Part shown: piece after piece, positions 47,083 to 55,983 of the stretch | Position numbering within the stretch: the first letter of the stretch is position 1 | How the letters are laid out: each line of letters starts with the position of its first letter | Assembly: GCF_000425725.1 (NCBI RefSeq) | Contig: NZ_KE384439.1 | Coordinates: 653,309-717,308, forward strand | Direction: 5' to 3' | DNA: 64,000 nucleotides | From: Halomonas halocynthiae DSM 14573 | GTDB lineage: Bacteria; Pseudomonadota; Gammaproteobacteria; Pseudomonadales; Halomonadaceae | Position numbers and translations under genes: made by a program | Notes under the pieces: model-generated | The model's database searches: none | Seen by the model: the letters and a program-made list of their open reading frames with translations, nothing else | Told to the model about the DNA's origin: nothing

Positions 47083-48546
47083 ATGCCTATCGACGATACC
47101 TTGACTCTGACGACTGCCAACTTATATCTCATTGGTGGCGCAACCCTGCTCATCGGGCTATTGGTCGGCTGGCTTGTCACCCTGCTGCGCAACCAACGCC
47201 AAATCACCCTCTTAACGACTGAGCACAACGCGCGAATTGAACAGTGGCGAAGCGCACTTTCCGAGCGCGATGCCCACCTTGCCAGGCTCAACGAGGTAGT
47301 ACACGGCCTAAAAGGTAACGAACAGCAGCTCAAAGAGCACTCTGAGCAGCAAACCGCTCTTTTACATCAGCAGCTATCGCAAACCAGCCAGACACTCGAT
47401 AGCTTGCGTGAGCGCCACCAAGCGCTCAGCCAAGATCACCAGCGCCTAGCAACCACTCTGGAACAACAAGAAGCACACGTCAGGCAGCAACATGAACAGC
47501 TGGCTGCCCATCGCGCCCAGCTCAAGCAAGAATTTGCCAACTTAGCTAACGAGGTGCTGGAACAGAAAGGCAAAACGTTTGGCGAGCTGTCTGAAAAAAA
47601 CATCAACAGTTTGCTCAAACCTTTTCAGCATGAAATGCAGGGGTTTCGCGAAAAAATCGAACGGCTTCATCACCAAGACACTCAACAACATGCCAGCCTA
47701 CGCACCGAACTGCAGATGCTACAGCAACTCAATCGCGAGATTACCGACCAGGCCAGCCGCCTCAGCGACGCCCTACAAGGGCAAAAGAAAGTCCAGGGTA
47801 ACTGGGGCGAACTCATGCTAGAAAATGTGTTGGAAGGCTCGGGCCTACGTGCCGGCACAGACTACCGCCGCGAACCGAGCTTCAATACCGAGGATGGCCG
47901 CCGTCGGCCCGATGCCATCGTCTATTTGCCGCGCAACCGTCATTTAGTCATTGATGCAAAAACATCGCTGGTGGCCTATGTACGCTATGTCAATGCTGAC
48001 GATGAACTAAGCGCTAACCAAGCACTGGCCGAGCACAGCCAAGCCGTTTCCGAACGAATTAACGAGCTGGCCGATAAACATTACTACAATTTGCCCGGCC
48101 TCAACTCTCCTGAGGTGGTCGTCATGTTCATTCCCGTAGAGTCCGCCTACGTTGCTGCCATGAAGCATGACGAAAGTCTCTTTCAACGGGCTATCGAGCG
48201 TAATGTACTGGTTGCAACACCGACCACCCTGCTCACCAGCCTGAATATCGTTCGCCAGCTTTGGCGTCATGAAGACCAAAGCCGCCACAGCGCTGAACTA
48301 GCCCGCCGAGCCGAGCGCGTTCATACAAAATTACGCGGCTTTTTAGAGAGCATGCAGGATGTTGGCAAACGACTGGACGGTGCCCGGAGCAGCTACGACA
48401 AAGCCATGAGCCAGCTGGTTGATGGTAAAAACAATCTGATCAAACAAGCCGACGAGTTTAGCGAGCTCGGGGTTTCTGTACGTAAAGAGCTCCCTCCTGA
48501 ACTGGTAGAGCGCGCCCAGCTTGAGCTGGAGCGTCGCGGTGATTAG
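47083..48546 (+). CDS. rmuC: DNA recombination protein RmuC
   Basis: A 487-residue protein with one N-terminal membrane anchor (LYLIGGATLLIGLLVGWLVT), a long coiled coil from about residue 40 to 190, then the RmuC nuclease-like domain. Signatures are GNWGELMLENVLEGSGL, DAIVYLPRNRHLVIDAKTSL, VVMFIPVESAYVAAM and VLVATPTTLLTSLNIVRQLW. RmuC limits inversions at short inverted repeats in E. coli, and the PD-(D/E)XK-like residues of DAIVYLP and IDAKTS are present. It is divergent from dnaX. Confidence 0.94.
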   Translation: MPIDDTLTLTTANLYLIGGATLLIGLLVGWLVTLLRNQRQITLLTTEHNARIEQWRSALSERDAHLARLNEVVHGLKGNEQQLKEHSEQQTALLHQQLSQTSQTLDSLRERHQALSQDHQRLATTLEQQEAHVRQQHEQLAAHRAQLKQEFANLANEVLEQKGKTFGELSEKNINSLLKPFQHEMQGFREKIERLHHQDTQQHASLRTELQMLQQLNREITDQASRLSDALQGQKKVQGNWGELMLENVLEGSGLRAGTDYRREPSFNTEDGRRRPDAIVYLPRNRHLVIDAKTSLVAYVRYVNADDELSANQALAEHSQAVSERINELADKHYYNLPGLNSPEVVVMFIPVESAYVAAMKHDESLFQRAIERNVLVATPTTLLTSLNIVRQLWRHEDQSRHSAELARRAERVHTKLRGFLESMQDVGKRLDGARSSYDKAMSQLVDGKNNLIKQADEFSELGVSVRKELPPELVERAQLELERRGD

Positions 48547-48647
48547 CACACCGTTTTGGCGGATAAACCATCGAGCGAACGCAACGACAAAGCGACCATA
48601 TCGCTGGTAGTATCAGAGTTAAACGAAAGCTAATAACCCGCCTCAGA

Positions 48648-48669
48648 CATGGTCAGTTAGCTGGCCATG
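48648..48669 (+). other. Inverted repeat in the leader of the MCE transporter operon
   Basis: CATGGTCAG, loop TTAG, CTGGCCATG: a 9-bp stem with one G-T wobble, ending 30 bp before the first gene. It may be an operator or a leader hairpin. It comes well after the rmuC stop and lacks a U-tract. Confidence 0.4.
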
Positions 48670-48699
48670 GCAGAGTCATGATGAGAGCAGCATTACGCC

Positions 48700-49821
48700 A
48701 TGCCAAACACTGCAACACCGGGTGATTTGATCAAAAACGGTGATAATTTGATGGCCGTTGGCGACTGGACGCTGGCCAACTATCAGCGCCTTTGCCGTGT
48801 GATCACTACCAACAAAGCCAACCCTCAGCGGCTCGACCTAAGCGGCATTGGTACGCTGGATACCTGCGGTGCTGAAGTGCTGGGCAGACTGGTCGGGGCG
48901 GAACAACTCGAAGCCGTCGACCACTGGGCGATCGAGCTGCCAGCGTCTCGACGCGCCCTGCTACGCACAGTAGGCGAGGCCATGAACAACATGGCCGGCC
49001 CCGCCCCAGCCGAGACACACCGCTTACTACACTGGCTGGACGATTTGGGCGCTCATGTCGTCGCGCTTTGCCAGCAGCAGATTATGTTGCTTGGGTTCAT
49101 CGGCCAGGTACTGACCGGCTTCGCTACCACCGCTTGGCGACCATCTCGCTGGCGTATTACCTCAGTGGTGGCACAGCTACAGCAAACCGGCCTCAACGCC
49201 TTACCGATTGTCGCCTTGCTAACCTTCATGGTAGGCGCGGTTGTCGCCTTTCTTGGCGCCACCGTTCTCACCGACTTTGGCGCGACTATCTATACGGTTA
49301 ATCTGGTCGCTTTTGCTTTTCTCCGCGAGTTCGGTGTGCTGTTGGCCGCGATTATGCTCGCCGGTCGTACGGCTAGCGCCTTTACTGCACAGATCGGCTC
49401 CATGAAGGCCAATGAAGAACTCGATGCGCTTAGTTCAATCGGGCTTCCTCCCATGGAGCTACTGGTATTACCTCGCGTACTGGCCATGATCATCGCCCTG
49501 CCTATTCTCACTTTTGTCGGCATCTTATGCGGCCTGCTGGGCGGCGCACTGGTATGCCTGGTAGCACTGGATATTTCATTGCTGCAGTTTGCTACCATTC
49601 TGAGCAGTGAAATCGGAGTGACCAACTATATCGTGGGAATTGCCAAAGCACCGCTGTTTGCTTTCGTCGTGGCAGTGATTGGTTGCCTCGAAGGTTTCAA
49701 GGTCAGCGGCAGCGCGCAATCAGTCGGCGAGCACACAACGTCGAGTGTCGTGCAGTCGATTTTCATGGTCATTCTCATTGATGCATTGGCCGCACTGTTT
49801 CTGATGGAGATGGGCTGGTGA
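48700..49821 (+). CDS. MlaE-type lipid ABC transporter permease with N-terminal STAS domain
   Basis: A 373-residue fusion. The first 110 residues form a STAS domain like MlaB (RLDLSGIGTLDTCGAEVLGR), and the rest is the MlaE/YrbE permease with TFMVGAVVAFLGATVLTDFG, the cytoplasmic EELDALSSIGLPPMELLVLP loop and late GCLEGFKVSGSAQSVGEHTT. In E. coli MlaB and MlaE are separate, so here the STAS regulator is joined to the permease it would control. It heads a four-gene lipid transport operon, and the next gene overlaps it by 4 bp (GTGA). Confidence 0.9.
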   Translation: MPNTATPGDLIKNGDNLMAVGDWTLANYQRLCRVITTNKANPQRLDLSGIGTLDTCGAEVLGRLVGAEQLEAVDHWAIELPASRRALLRTVGEAMNNMAGPAPAETHRLLHWLDDLGAHVVALCQQQIMLLGFIGQVLTGFATTAWRPSRWRITSVVAQLQQTGLNALPIVALLTFMVGAVVAFLGATVLTDFGATIYTVNLVAFAFLREFGVLLAAIMLAGRTASAFTAQIGSMKANEELDALSSIGLPPMELLVLPRVLAMIIALPILTFVGILCGLLGGALVCLVALDISLLQFATILSSEIGVTNYIVGIAKAPLFAFVVAVIGCLEGFKVSGSAQSVGEHTTSSVVQSIFMVILIDALAALFLMEMGW

Positions 49822-50612
49822 CGGAGCCGGTTATTCGCATTCGCGACCTAGACAATCGATTTGGCACGCACCAGGTTCACAAAAACCTCGACCTGGAGTT
49901 GTTTCGTGGCGAAATATTAGGGGTTGTTGGTGGCTCGGGCACGGGCAAGTCTGTCTTGCTACGCAGCATTGTTGGCTTAATCAAACCCTATGCGGGCAAC
50001 ATTGAGGTGTTTGGCAAACCACTGCTTGCCCTCCCCGACGCCGAACGCTCACAGGTAGAACGCCGTTTCGGCGTGCTGTTTCAGCAAGGTGCGTTATTTA
50101 GCTCGCTCAACCTGCAAGAAAATGTTGCCCTGCCGTTAATTGAACATATCGGCCTCAGCCGTGCCGATGCGGAGTCTTTGGCACGGCTCAAACTGTCGCT
50201 GGCTGGGCTACCGCCCGACGCGGCGACAAAAATGCCCGCAGAACTCTCAGGTGGCATGATCAAGCGCGCGGCATTAGCCCGCGCCTTGGCGCTTGATCCT
50301 GAAGTTCTGTTTCTTGACGAGCCCACAGCAGGCCTTGACCCCATCGGTGCGGCCGCGTTTGACCGGCTAGTCATGACACTACGCGATGCACTGGGGCTAA
50401 GTGTCTTCCTGGTGACTCACGATCTAGACACGCTCTACACCGCCTGCGACCGAGTCGCTGTATTGTCTCAACGCCGCGTGCTGGTTGCCGATCGGCTTGA
50501 GGTGGTTGAAACAACCCCCGATGACTGGATTGCCGATTACTTTCATGGCCCCCGTGGCCGCGCAGCCCTACTCGCATCTCAGCGGGCCGCCAGCGCTATC
50601 AAGGAGAAATGA
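49818..50612 (+). CDS. MlaF-type lipid ABC transporter ATP-binding protein
   Basis: A 264-residue ATPase for the MCE lipid transporter. Walker A GGSGTGKSV, the ABC signature LSGGMIKRAALARALALDPE, Walker B VLFLDEPTAGLDPI and the switch His in FLVTHDLDTLYTACDRVAVL are all intact. The C-terminal DWIADYFHGPRGRAA is the extension that reaches across the dimer in MlaF. Translation starts at GTG 49818, overlapping the permease stop. It is followed by the MCE-domain gene. Confidence 0.93.
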   Translation: MTEPVIRIRDLDNRFGTHQVHKNLDLELFRGEILGVVGGSGTGKSVLLRSIVGLIKPYAGNIEVFGKPLLALPDAERSQVERRFGVLFQQGALFSSLNLQENVALPLIEHIGLSRADAESLARLKLSLAGLPPDAATKMPAELSGGMIKRAALARALALDPEVLFLDEPTAGLDPIGAAAFDRLVMTLRDALGLSVFLVTHDLDTLYTACDRVAVLSQRRVLVADRLEVVETTPDDWIADYFHGPRGRAALLASQRAASAIKEK

Positions 50613-50614
50613 TC

Positions 50615-51553
50615 ATGGAACCCCGCGCCCATTATGTATTGATCGGCCTATTTACCGTGGTATCAGTGGTTGGCGCTTTGCTCTTCGCGCTGTGGATGGG
50701 TCGCGCCGATGCCGATAGCAACCAGAACTACTACGAGATCACCTTCAATCAGGCCGTCAGTGGCTTGGCGGTAGGTAATACAGTGCAATACAACGGCATT
50801 AAGGTCGGCAACGTCTCGGATCTTAGCCTTGACCCCGACAACCCTAGCAAGGTTCGAACAATCATTCGCGTTGCCAGCAACACCCCTGTGACAACTGATA
50901 CACAAGCGCGCCTGACACTGGCCAACATCACCGGCAGCATGAACATACAGCTTCAGGGCGGCACATCAGACAGCCCGAGATTACCAGGCACTCAACAGGA
51001 GCCAGGGCATATTCCAGCAGCCAGGTCGCCACTCAGTTCATTAATGGACAACAGCGAGTCGATGATTGCTGCCAGCAATAGGCTGCTATCTCAAGCTAAC
51101 CAGCTGCTCTCAGACGAGAACGTCGCACGGGTATCAGAGATACTGATTAATGTTGACCGACTGACAAAAAGCCTAGCCGTTCAAAGCGAAAATGTTGAAC
51201 CCCTGATCAGCGGGCTTGGTACCTTAACGACGCAGGCAGAACGGGCCATGGACAGCATCAATGCCGCAGGGGCAAGCGCCCGTGAGTTGCTCGACAACAG
51301 CGGCCAACAAGCAATGGACAGCGCCAGCCAAGCCATGCAATCGCTTGCCGAAGTTAGCCAAGACCTGCTTCAGATAGGCACTGAACACAGCGGAGATATC
51401 GACAGCGCCTTACGCGGCTTAGGCGGTATTGATCCTGCCATGCAAGAGCTACGCAACACACTCAGTAGCTTCAGCTTACTGTTGCGTCGGCTTAATGAAA
51501 ACCCAACCCAAACCCTGCTGGGTGGCGACAGCCCTGAGGAGTTCAGGCCATGA
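50615..51553 (+). CDS. MCE-domain lipid-binding protein (MlaD type)
   Basis: A 312-residue inner-membrane-anchored periplasmic protein. An N-terminal membrane helix (YVLIGLFTVVSVVGALLFAL) precedes a single MCE domain (YYEITFNQAVSGLAVGNTVQ, YNGIKVGNVSDLSLDPDNP), then about 200 helical residues rich in Gln, Ala and Ser that could build a tube or tether. MCE rings carry lipids between the membranes. ATG 50615 has GGAG 8 bp upstream. ATG 50609 overlaps the previous stop but is too close to the ribosome binding site. No MlaC-like shuttle is encoded here. Confidence 0.9.
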   Translation: MEPRAHYVLIGLFTVVSVVGALLFALWMGRADADSNQNYYEITFNQAVSGLAVGNTVQYNGIKVGNVSDLSLDPDNPSKVRTIIRVASNTPVTTDTQARLTLANITGSMNIQLQGGTSDSPRLPGTQQEPGHIPAARSPLSSLMDNSESMIAASNRLLSQANQLLSDENVARVSEILINVDRLTKSLAVQSENVEPLISGLGTLTTQAERAMDSINAAGASARELLDNSGQQAMDSASQAMQSLAEVSQDLLQIGTEHSGDIDSALRGLGGIDPAMQELRNTLSSFSLLLRRLNENPTQTLLGGDSPEEFRP

Positions 51554-52230
51554 CTCAACCCATACCGTCGACGCGACGCATCCCCGTTGCGGCGTTACTA
51601 ACAGCGCTTGCCATTAGCCTATTGCTGTCGGCTTGCAATGTATTACCACGAGCCACACCGCTAAGAACCTTCACCTTGCCGGACGCATCGCTGGCGGCAC
51701 CTACTCAGGCCAGCCACTACCCAGCAGACTCAACGCTTTCTCTCACCCTTAGGGTTGATACACCCAACGCTAATGCCTTACTCGATGGCGTTCGCATGCT
51801 CGTTCAACCTGACAGCGAAGAAATTCAAGTCTATGGCGGAACGCGTTGGAAAGACCGTGCTCCAGTATTAATTCAAAACCGTTTGATCAGCGCACTGCGA
51901 CAGGACGGCCGCCTCCAAGCCGTTATCAGCAGCAACAGCCCGGCCAGCAGCAATGTATTACTTAGCTCAACGCTGACTGGCTTCCAGAGCCGTTATAACG
52001 CCAATAGCCCTGACACTCCGCCTGATGCCGTCATCGAGCTAGACGCCCAGTTGATTGATTCAGGCCGAGGTCGTGTCATCGCCACACAGCGCTTCAGCGT
52101 TCGCCAAGCCGCAAGCGATGAAAGCGTTGAGGCTGTCGTTCGCGCCTTCGGTAACGCCGCGAGCCAACTTGACCAACAGGTGGTTGAATGGACAATTACC
52201 CAGCTTAACCACCGCAGTGTGCGACCATGA
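51550..52230 (+). CDS. ABC-type transport auxiliary lipoprotein (PqiC/LetC-like)
   Basis: A 226-residue lipoprotein with a lipobox LLLSACN (Cys at about residue 29) and the ABC-type transport auxiliary component fold, with TPLRTFTLPDASLA near the start and a middle stretch EEIQVYGGTRWKDRAPVLIQ followed by NRLISALRQDGRLQAV. PqiC-like lipoproteins connect MCE systems to the outer membrane. It overlaps the MCE gene by 4 bp (ATGA), placing it firmly in the operon. Its presence instead of MlaC indicates a tube or bridge type of system. Confidence 0.88.
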   Translation: MTQPIPSTRRIPVAALLTALAISLLLSACNVLPRATPLRTFTLPDASLAAPTQASHYPADSTLSLTLRVDTPNANALLDGVRMLVQPDSEEIQVYGGTRWKDRAPVLIQNRLISALRQDGRLQAVISSNSPASSNVLLSSTLTGFQSRYNANSPDTPPDAVIELDAQLIDSGRGRVIATQRFSVRQAASDESVEAVVRAFGNAASQLDQQVVEWTITQLNHRSVRP

Positions 52231-52670
52231 CAACAACATCATCCCCTTCGCCGGCGCTAAGCCCGCGTCAGTATCGTGACACTGACTTTCCGCGCCTGCG
52301 TGAGCTGTGGTTACGCTGCTTCCCCGATTACACCGGCTACAACGCCCCTGAGGTTATTGTTGCCAACAAACTGGCTGTCGATGATCTGCTTTATGTGATC
52401 GATGACGGCGAAGCGCTCATTGGCAGCTGCATGATTGGTTATGACGGTCATCGCGGCTGGCTGTATTCCATCGCCGTTGCCCCAGAGTATCAAGGCGAGG
52501 GGCTTGGCAAACGGGTAGTCGAGTTCGCCGTGGCTCGACTACGTGAGCTTGGCTGCGTCAAAGTCAACCTGCAGATTCGTGCCGGGAACGATTCCGTTGC
52601 GGCGTTCTACCAAACGTTAGGATTCGACTTAGAAGAACGCATCAGCATGGGAATGCGGCTAGACGGATAA
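52227..52670 (+). CDS. GNAT family acetyltransferase (YpeA-like)
   Basis: A 147-residue N-acetyltransferase with the acetyl-CoA-binding motif A: SIAVAPEYQGEGLGKRVVEF (Q-x-x-G-x-G type), then LQIRAGNDSVAAFYQTLGF (motif B). The start overlaps the previous stop by 4 bp (ATGA). YpeA is a small GNAT of unknown substrate. The gene seems tacked onto the lipid transport operon, which does not reveal its role. A terminator hairpin follows. Confidence 0.87.
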   Translation: MTTTSSPSPALSPRQYRDTDFPRLRELWLRCFPDYTGYNAPEVIVANKLAVDDLLYVIDDGEALIGSCMIGYDGHRGWLYSIAVAPEYQGEGLGKRVVEFAVARLRELGCVKVNLQIRAGNDSVAAFYQTLGFDLEERISMGMRLDG

Positions 52671-52673
52671 CAC

Positions 52674-52700
52674 AAAACGCCACCTTTGAGGTGGCGTTTT
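52674..52700. terminator. Bidirectional terminator between the GNAT gene and cysK
   Basis: AAAACGCCACC (52674-52684), loop TTTGA, then GGTGGCGTTTT (52690-52700). The 11-bp stem has an A/T run at both ends, so it can stop transcription from both convergent genes. Confidence 0.88.
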
Positions 52701-52728
52701 CAGCAATATGGCAACGGCTCTCATATCG

Positions 52729-53700
52729 CTACTGAACGTTTTCTTCGTCGCCAAAGCGTCCTTCAAACAGAGCCGAAGACAAATAACGCTCAGCACTATC
52801 GGGCAACACCACCACGATATTCTTACCTTTATGCTCCGGCTGCTTTGATACCCTGACAGCAGCCACCACCGCAGCGCCACAGGAAATACCACACAAGATG
52901 CCTTCTTCCTGCATCAGCCGATGCGTCATGGCGATAGCATCCTCGTTGCTGACCTGCTCCACCTGATCGATCATCGACATATCGAGGTTACCCGGAATAA
53001 ACCCAGCGCCGAGGCCCTGAATCTTGTGCGGTGCAGGTTTGATATCCTGACCTTCACGCACCTGACTGATCACAGGCGAGTCACTAGGCTCCACCGCGAC
53101 GGTCGTGATGGCTTTACCGCGCGTTTGCTTAATATAACGCGACACGCCACTCAAGGTGCCGCCAGTGCCCACACCAGAAACAAAGATATCAACCTGGCCG
53201 TCGGTATCATCCCAGATTTCGGGGCCTGTTGTGGTCTCGTGAATACGCGGGTTCGCCGGGTTTTCAAATTGCTGAGGCAGAAAGTAGCTATCGGGGTTAG
53301 TCGCCGCTAACTCCTCAGCCTTGGCGATCGCACCCGGCATGCCTTTAGCTGGCTCAGTCAGCACAATCTCAGCACCCAACGCCTTGAGTACCTTACGGCG
53401 CTCCAAGCTCATAGACGCTGGCATGGTCAGCACCATCTTGTAGCCACGGGCTGCCGCGACAAATGCTAAGGCAATACCCGTATTACCGCTGGTCGGCTCA
53501 ATGATCGTCATTCCGGGCTTAAGCACGCCGCGCTGCTCGGCATCCTTCACCATCGCCGCCCCAATCCGACACTTCACCGAATAAGCAGGGTTGCGCCCTT
53601 CAATCTTGGCCCAGATAGTCGCCCCATCATTGACTCGGTTGAGCCGTACCAGCGGCGTGTTGCCGATGGACAATGAGTTGTCATCATAAATACGTGCCAT
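52729..53700 (-). CDS. cysK: Cysteine synthase A
   Basis: CysK makes cysteine from O-acetylserine and sulfide. The 323-residue PLP enzyme has the Schiff-base Lys at residue 43 ([14 protein letters not shown]), the substrate loop [12 protein letters not shown] and the PLP phosphate loop [18 protein letters not shown]. The start at ATG 53700 has AAGGAG 6 bp upstream. An in-frame ATG two codons earlier is less likely. It is transcribed toward the shared terminator. The leader contains degenerate repeats that could be CysB sites, though this is unproven. Confidence 0.94.
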   Translation of the reverse strand: MARIYDDNSLSIGNTPLVRLNRVNDGATIWAKIEGRNPAYSVKCRIGAAMVKDAEQRGVLKPGMTIIEPTSGNTGIALAFVAAARGYKMVLTMPASMSLERRKVLKALGAEIVLTEPAKGMPGAIAKAEELAATNPDSYFLPQQFENPANPRIHETTTGPEIWDDTDGQVDIFVSGVGTGGTLSGVSRYIKQTRGKAITTVAVEPSDSPVISQVREGQDIKPAPHKIQGLGAGFIPGNLDMSMIDQVEQVSNEDAIAMTHRLMQEEGILCGISCGAAVVAAVRVSKQPEHKGKNIVVVLPDSAERYLSSALFEGRFGDEENVQ

Positions 53701-53730
53701 GATCACTCCTTATTATTTACTTTGCTGTGC

Positions 53731-53783
53731 AGAATTGCTGCTTAGCACTGTGACTTAGAACTGCTGCTCAGAATTGTTGAGCA
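53731..53783. repeat. Degenerate direct repeats upstream of cysK
   Basis: AGAATTGCTGCTTAG, AGAACTGCTGCTCAG and AGAATTGTTGAGCA occur in a 53-bp stretch that begins 30 bp before the cysK start. They may be regulator binding sites or only a local duplication. Confidence 0.45.
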
Positions 53784-53821
53784 CGCCCATGAACTCTTAC
53801 CGGTAGTTTGTATCGATGAGC

Positions 53822-54853
53822 TTACACAGAATCAAAACCGCTCAATACATTGACCACGTTAATACCGATTTCTTCCACGGCATAACCGCCTTCCATCAAA
53901 AAAGTAGTTGGTAAGCCAGCATGCCCAAGACGCCGCCCCAGCTCACTGAAGTCATCACTGGTCAGCTTAAACTCACTGATTGGATCGTTTTCAAACGCAT
54001 CCACACCCAATGAAACAATCAGCAGCTCACAGCCAAGCGCACGAATTTTTTCTAGCGCCTCATCCAAGGCCTGTGACCACACATCAAAACCACTCCCCCG
54101 CGCCATGGGGTAATTGAAATTAAACCCCTTACCCGCGCCGACCCCACTCTCGTCAGCATGGCCCAAGTAATACGGAAAGCACTGTTTCGGGTCGCCATGC
54201 AGCGAGATAAACAGCACATCATCACGCTCGTAGAAAATCTGCTGGGTGCCGTTACCGTGGTGGAAATCAACATCAAGAATCGCCACCCGCCGGCGCCCTT
54301 GGTCCAAGGCATATTGAGCCGCAATAGCCGCATTATTGAAAAAACAATAACCACCAAACTGGTCAGTCGCTGCGTGGTGGCCCGGAGGACGACACAGACC
54401 AAAGCTCGGCTCACCTTTCGTTAAGGTATGTTTTACCGCACTCAACGCAACGTCTTTGCTCGCTTCAGCGGCTTCGAAGGTACCCTCACAGATCGAGGTA
54501 TCGGCAGACAACGAATAATGACCCAGCCGCCCATCAATACACTCAGGAATTACCCGGCCTGGCATAGTGCGCGTTGGCCAAATCCAAGCAATCGCCTCAC
54601 CTTCACGGCCCAACGCCTGCCATTCATCCCAGCAGCTTTTCAGAAACTCGACATAATCACGGTCATGCACCGCTAACACCGGCGCTAAGCCGAAATCTTC
54701 CGGCTCGCGCACCTCCCCAAGCGCTCTATGCCGAACGTGTTTAAGTACCAGCTCAACCCGCTCGGGGCATTCGTAAGGCGTCACCAACTGGCCGCCATCC
54801 AGCTCAGTACGGGCACGACGACGCAAGGTCGCATCGCTATGGAAGGTCAACAT
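53822..54853 (-). CDS. Acetylpolyamine amidohydrolase (class II histone deacetylase family)
   Basis: A 343-residue zinc hydrolase of the HDAC superfamily. Catalytic motifs are LCRPPGHHAATDQFGGYCFF with the His pair, LDVDFHHGNGTQQIFYERDD with zinc ligands, and LGVDAFENDPISEF with the third ligand. A late LMEGGYAVEEIG has the transition-state Tyr. The N-terminus (MLTFHSDATLRRRARTELDG) and the opening GQLVTPYECPERVE match bacterial acetylpolyamine amidohydrolases, which free polyamines from their acetyl forms. ATG 54853 fits the family length, and an in-frame extension to 54913 is not conserved-looking. It neighbours the LysR gene. Confidence 0.88.
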   Translation of the reverse strand: MLTFHSDATLRRRARTELDGGQLVTPYECPERVELVLKHVRHRALGEVREPEDFGLAPVLAVHDRDYVEFLKSCWDEWQALGREGEAIAWIWPTRTMPGRVIPECIDGRLGHYSLSADTSICEGTFEAAEASKDVALSAVKHTLTKGEPSFGLCRPPGHHAATDQFGGYCFFNNAAIAAQYALDQGRRRVAILDVDFHHGNGTQQIFYERDDVLFISLHGDPKQCFPYYLGHADESGVGAGKGFNFNYPMARGSGFDVWSQALDEALEKIRALGCELLIVSLGVDAFENDPISEFKLTSDDFSELGRRLGHAGLPTTFLMEGGYAVEEIGINVVNVLSGFDSV

Positions 54854-54968
54854 TCGAGGTATCCTGAAACAAAGAAAAGTAAGTGAACATCCTGACCGTA
54901 CATCATACGCCATCCCATTGATTCATATTGCACTTACCACCGCAAGCAATGGCCTAGAGCCAAGCTAA

Positions 54969-55877
54969 CTAAGCATATGCTTTGAGCAACTCACTCCCAC
55001 TCTCGCGAATAAATTCCAGCACTTGGGCCTGCTTCCAGTCGTCCCGATAAACAAGCCCAAAACTGAAGCTTATCTCAGAGGCAAACGGTCGCATGACAAC
55101 ACTATCGTTATTGGCTAACTGGTCCATTGCAGTGATCGGATTCATCACACTGATCCCCACGCCATTAGCTACCAACGCCGTAATCGCACCAATGTTAGCC
55201 TCCGTCTTGCCAGCAATATTGACTCCATGGCTCGCCGCTAAGCTCAACAGAGGATTCGCTCCCACATGAGACTGGTGACTAATCACCAGATGCTCGTTTT
55301 TAAGATCTTCAATCGTCACTTGAGACTTTTTACTCAACGGATGCCCACTCGGTAATAAACAGCGTGCCGGTGTGGTCAACCATTCTTCAATCCGCAACAT
55401 TCGCGAGCTTGCCGGCAGTGTCACAAAGCCGATATCGGCATGGCCAGACTCCACATCACGTAACACATCATGGCTCGACATCATGTCCAAACGGATACTG
55501 AAACCACGGTTCCTCTCAAGCAGCTTAGCAATCAATCGCGGCACAAAACCAAATGACAAACCAGGAATAGCGGCCACTCTAAGCCGCGAAACCCCAAACT
55601 CCTTGAGCGCCAGCACACTGTGACGAAGCTCTTCAACATTTCCCATTAAACGCAATATTTCCTCATACAACTCCCGCGCTTCAGGAGTTGCCACCAAGCG
55701 GTTCTTTTCACGCAAAAACAGACCAAGCCCGAGATTACTCTCCAGTTGAGCCAGCGACCGGCTAACACCCGATTGCGTAATGTTCAGAATTCTCGCTGCC
55801 TGAGAAGCCGTACCCGCTTCAAATAATGTTTTAAAAATCACCAATGACTTCAGAGAGTCTATCGAAATATCTGCCAT
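54969..55877 (-). CDS. LysR family regulator of the adjacent aminotransferase operon
   Basis: A 302-residue LysR-type regulator. The winged helix is at the N-terminus (LFEAGTASQAARILNITQSG, VSRSLAQLESNLGLGLFLRE) and the periplasmic-binding-like effector domain occupies residues 95-295. It is transcribed divergently from the aminotransferase operon, with 106 bp between start codons, the classic arrangement for control of the adjacent catabolic genes. A dyad in the shared promoter region is a good binding site. The inducer is unknown but may be an intermediate of the pathway. Confidence 0.9.
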   Translation of the reverse strand: MADISIDSLKSLVIFKTLFEAGTASQAARILNITQSGVSRSLAQLESNLGLGLFLREKNRLVATPEARELYEEILRLMGNVEELRHSVLALKEFGVSRLRVAAIPGLSFGFVPRLIAKLLERNRGFSIRLDMMSSHDVLRDVESGHADIGFVTLPASSRMLRIEEWLTTPARCLLPSGHPLSKKSQVTIEDLKNEHLVISHQSHVGANPLLSLAASHGVNIAGKTEANIGAITALVANGVGISVMNPITAMDQLANNDSVVMRPFASEISFSFGLVYRDDWKQAQVLEFIRESGSELLKAYA

Positions 55878-55914
55878 GACTAAAACTCATTAAATTCGTT
55901 AAAAACATCATATA

Positions 55915-55944
55915 TTGAAATAACTATCGATTGCTATCTAGACT
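55915..55944 (+). promoter_or_regulatory. Probable promoter of the aminotransferase operon
   Basis: TTGAAA (55915-55920, 5 of 6 to -35) and TAGACT (55939-55944, 4 of 6 to -10) are 18 bp apart. The 40 bp to the ATG are a plausible leader. Confidence 0.45.
55920..55937. promoter_or_regulatory. Imperfect dyad, candidate LysR binding site
   Basis: ATAACTATCGATTGCTAT is symmetric at 14 of 18 positions about a central ATCGAT. It fills the spacer between the proposed -35 and -10, where a LysR-type protein could control the operon. Confidence 0.45.
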
Positions 55945-55983
55945 AAACGCATTCCAAATAATTAATGACAACGGACAGGCAAA

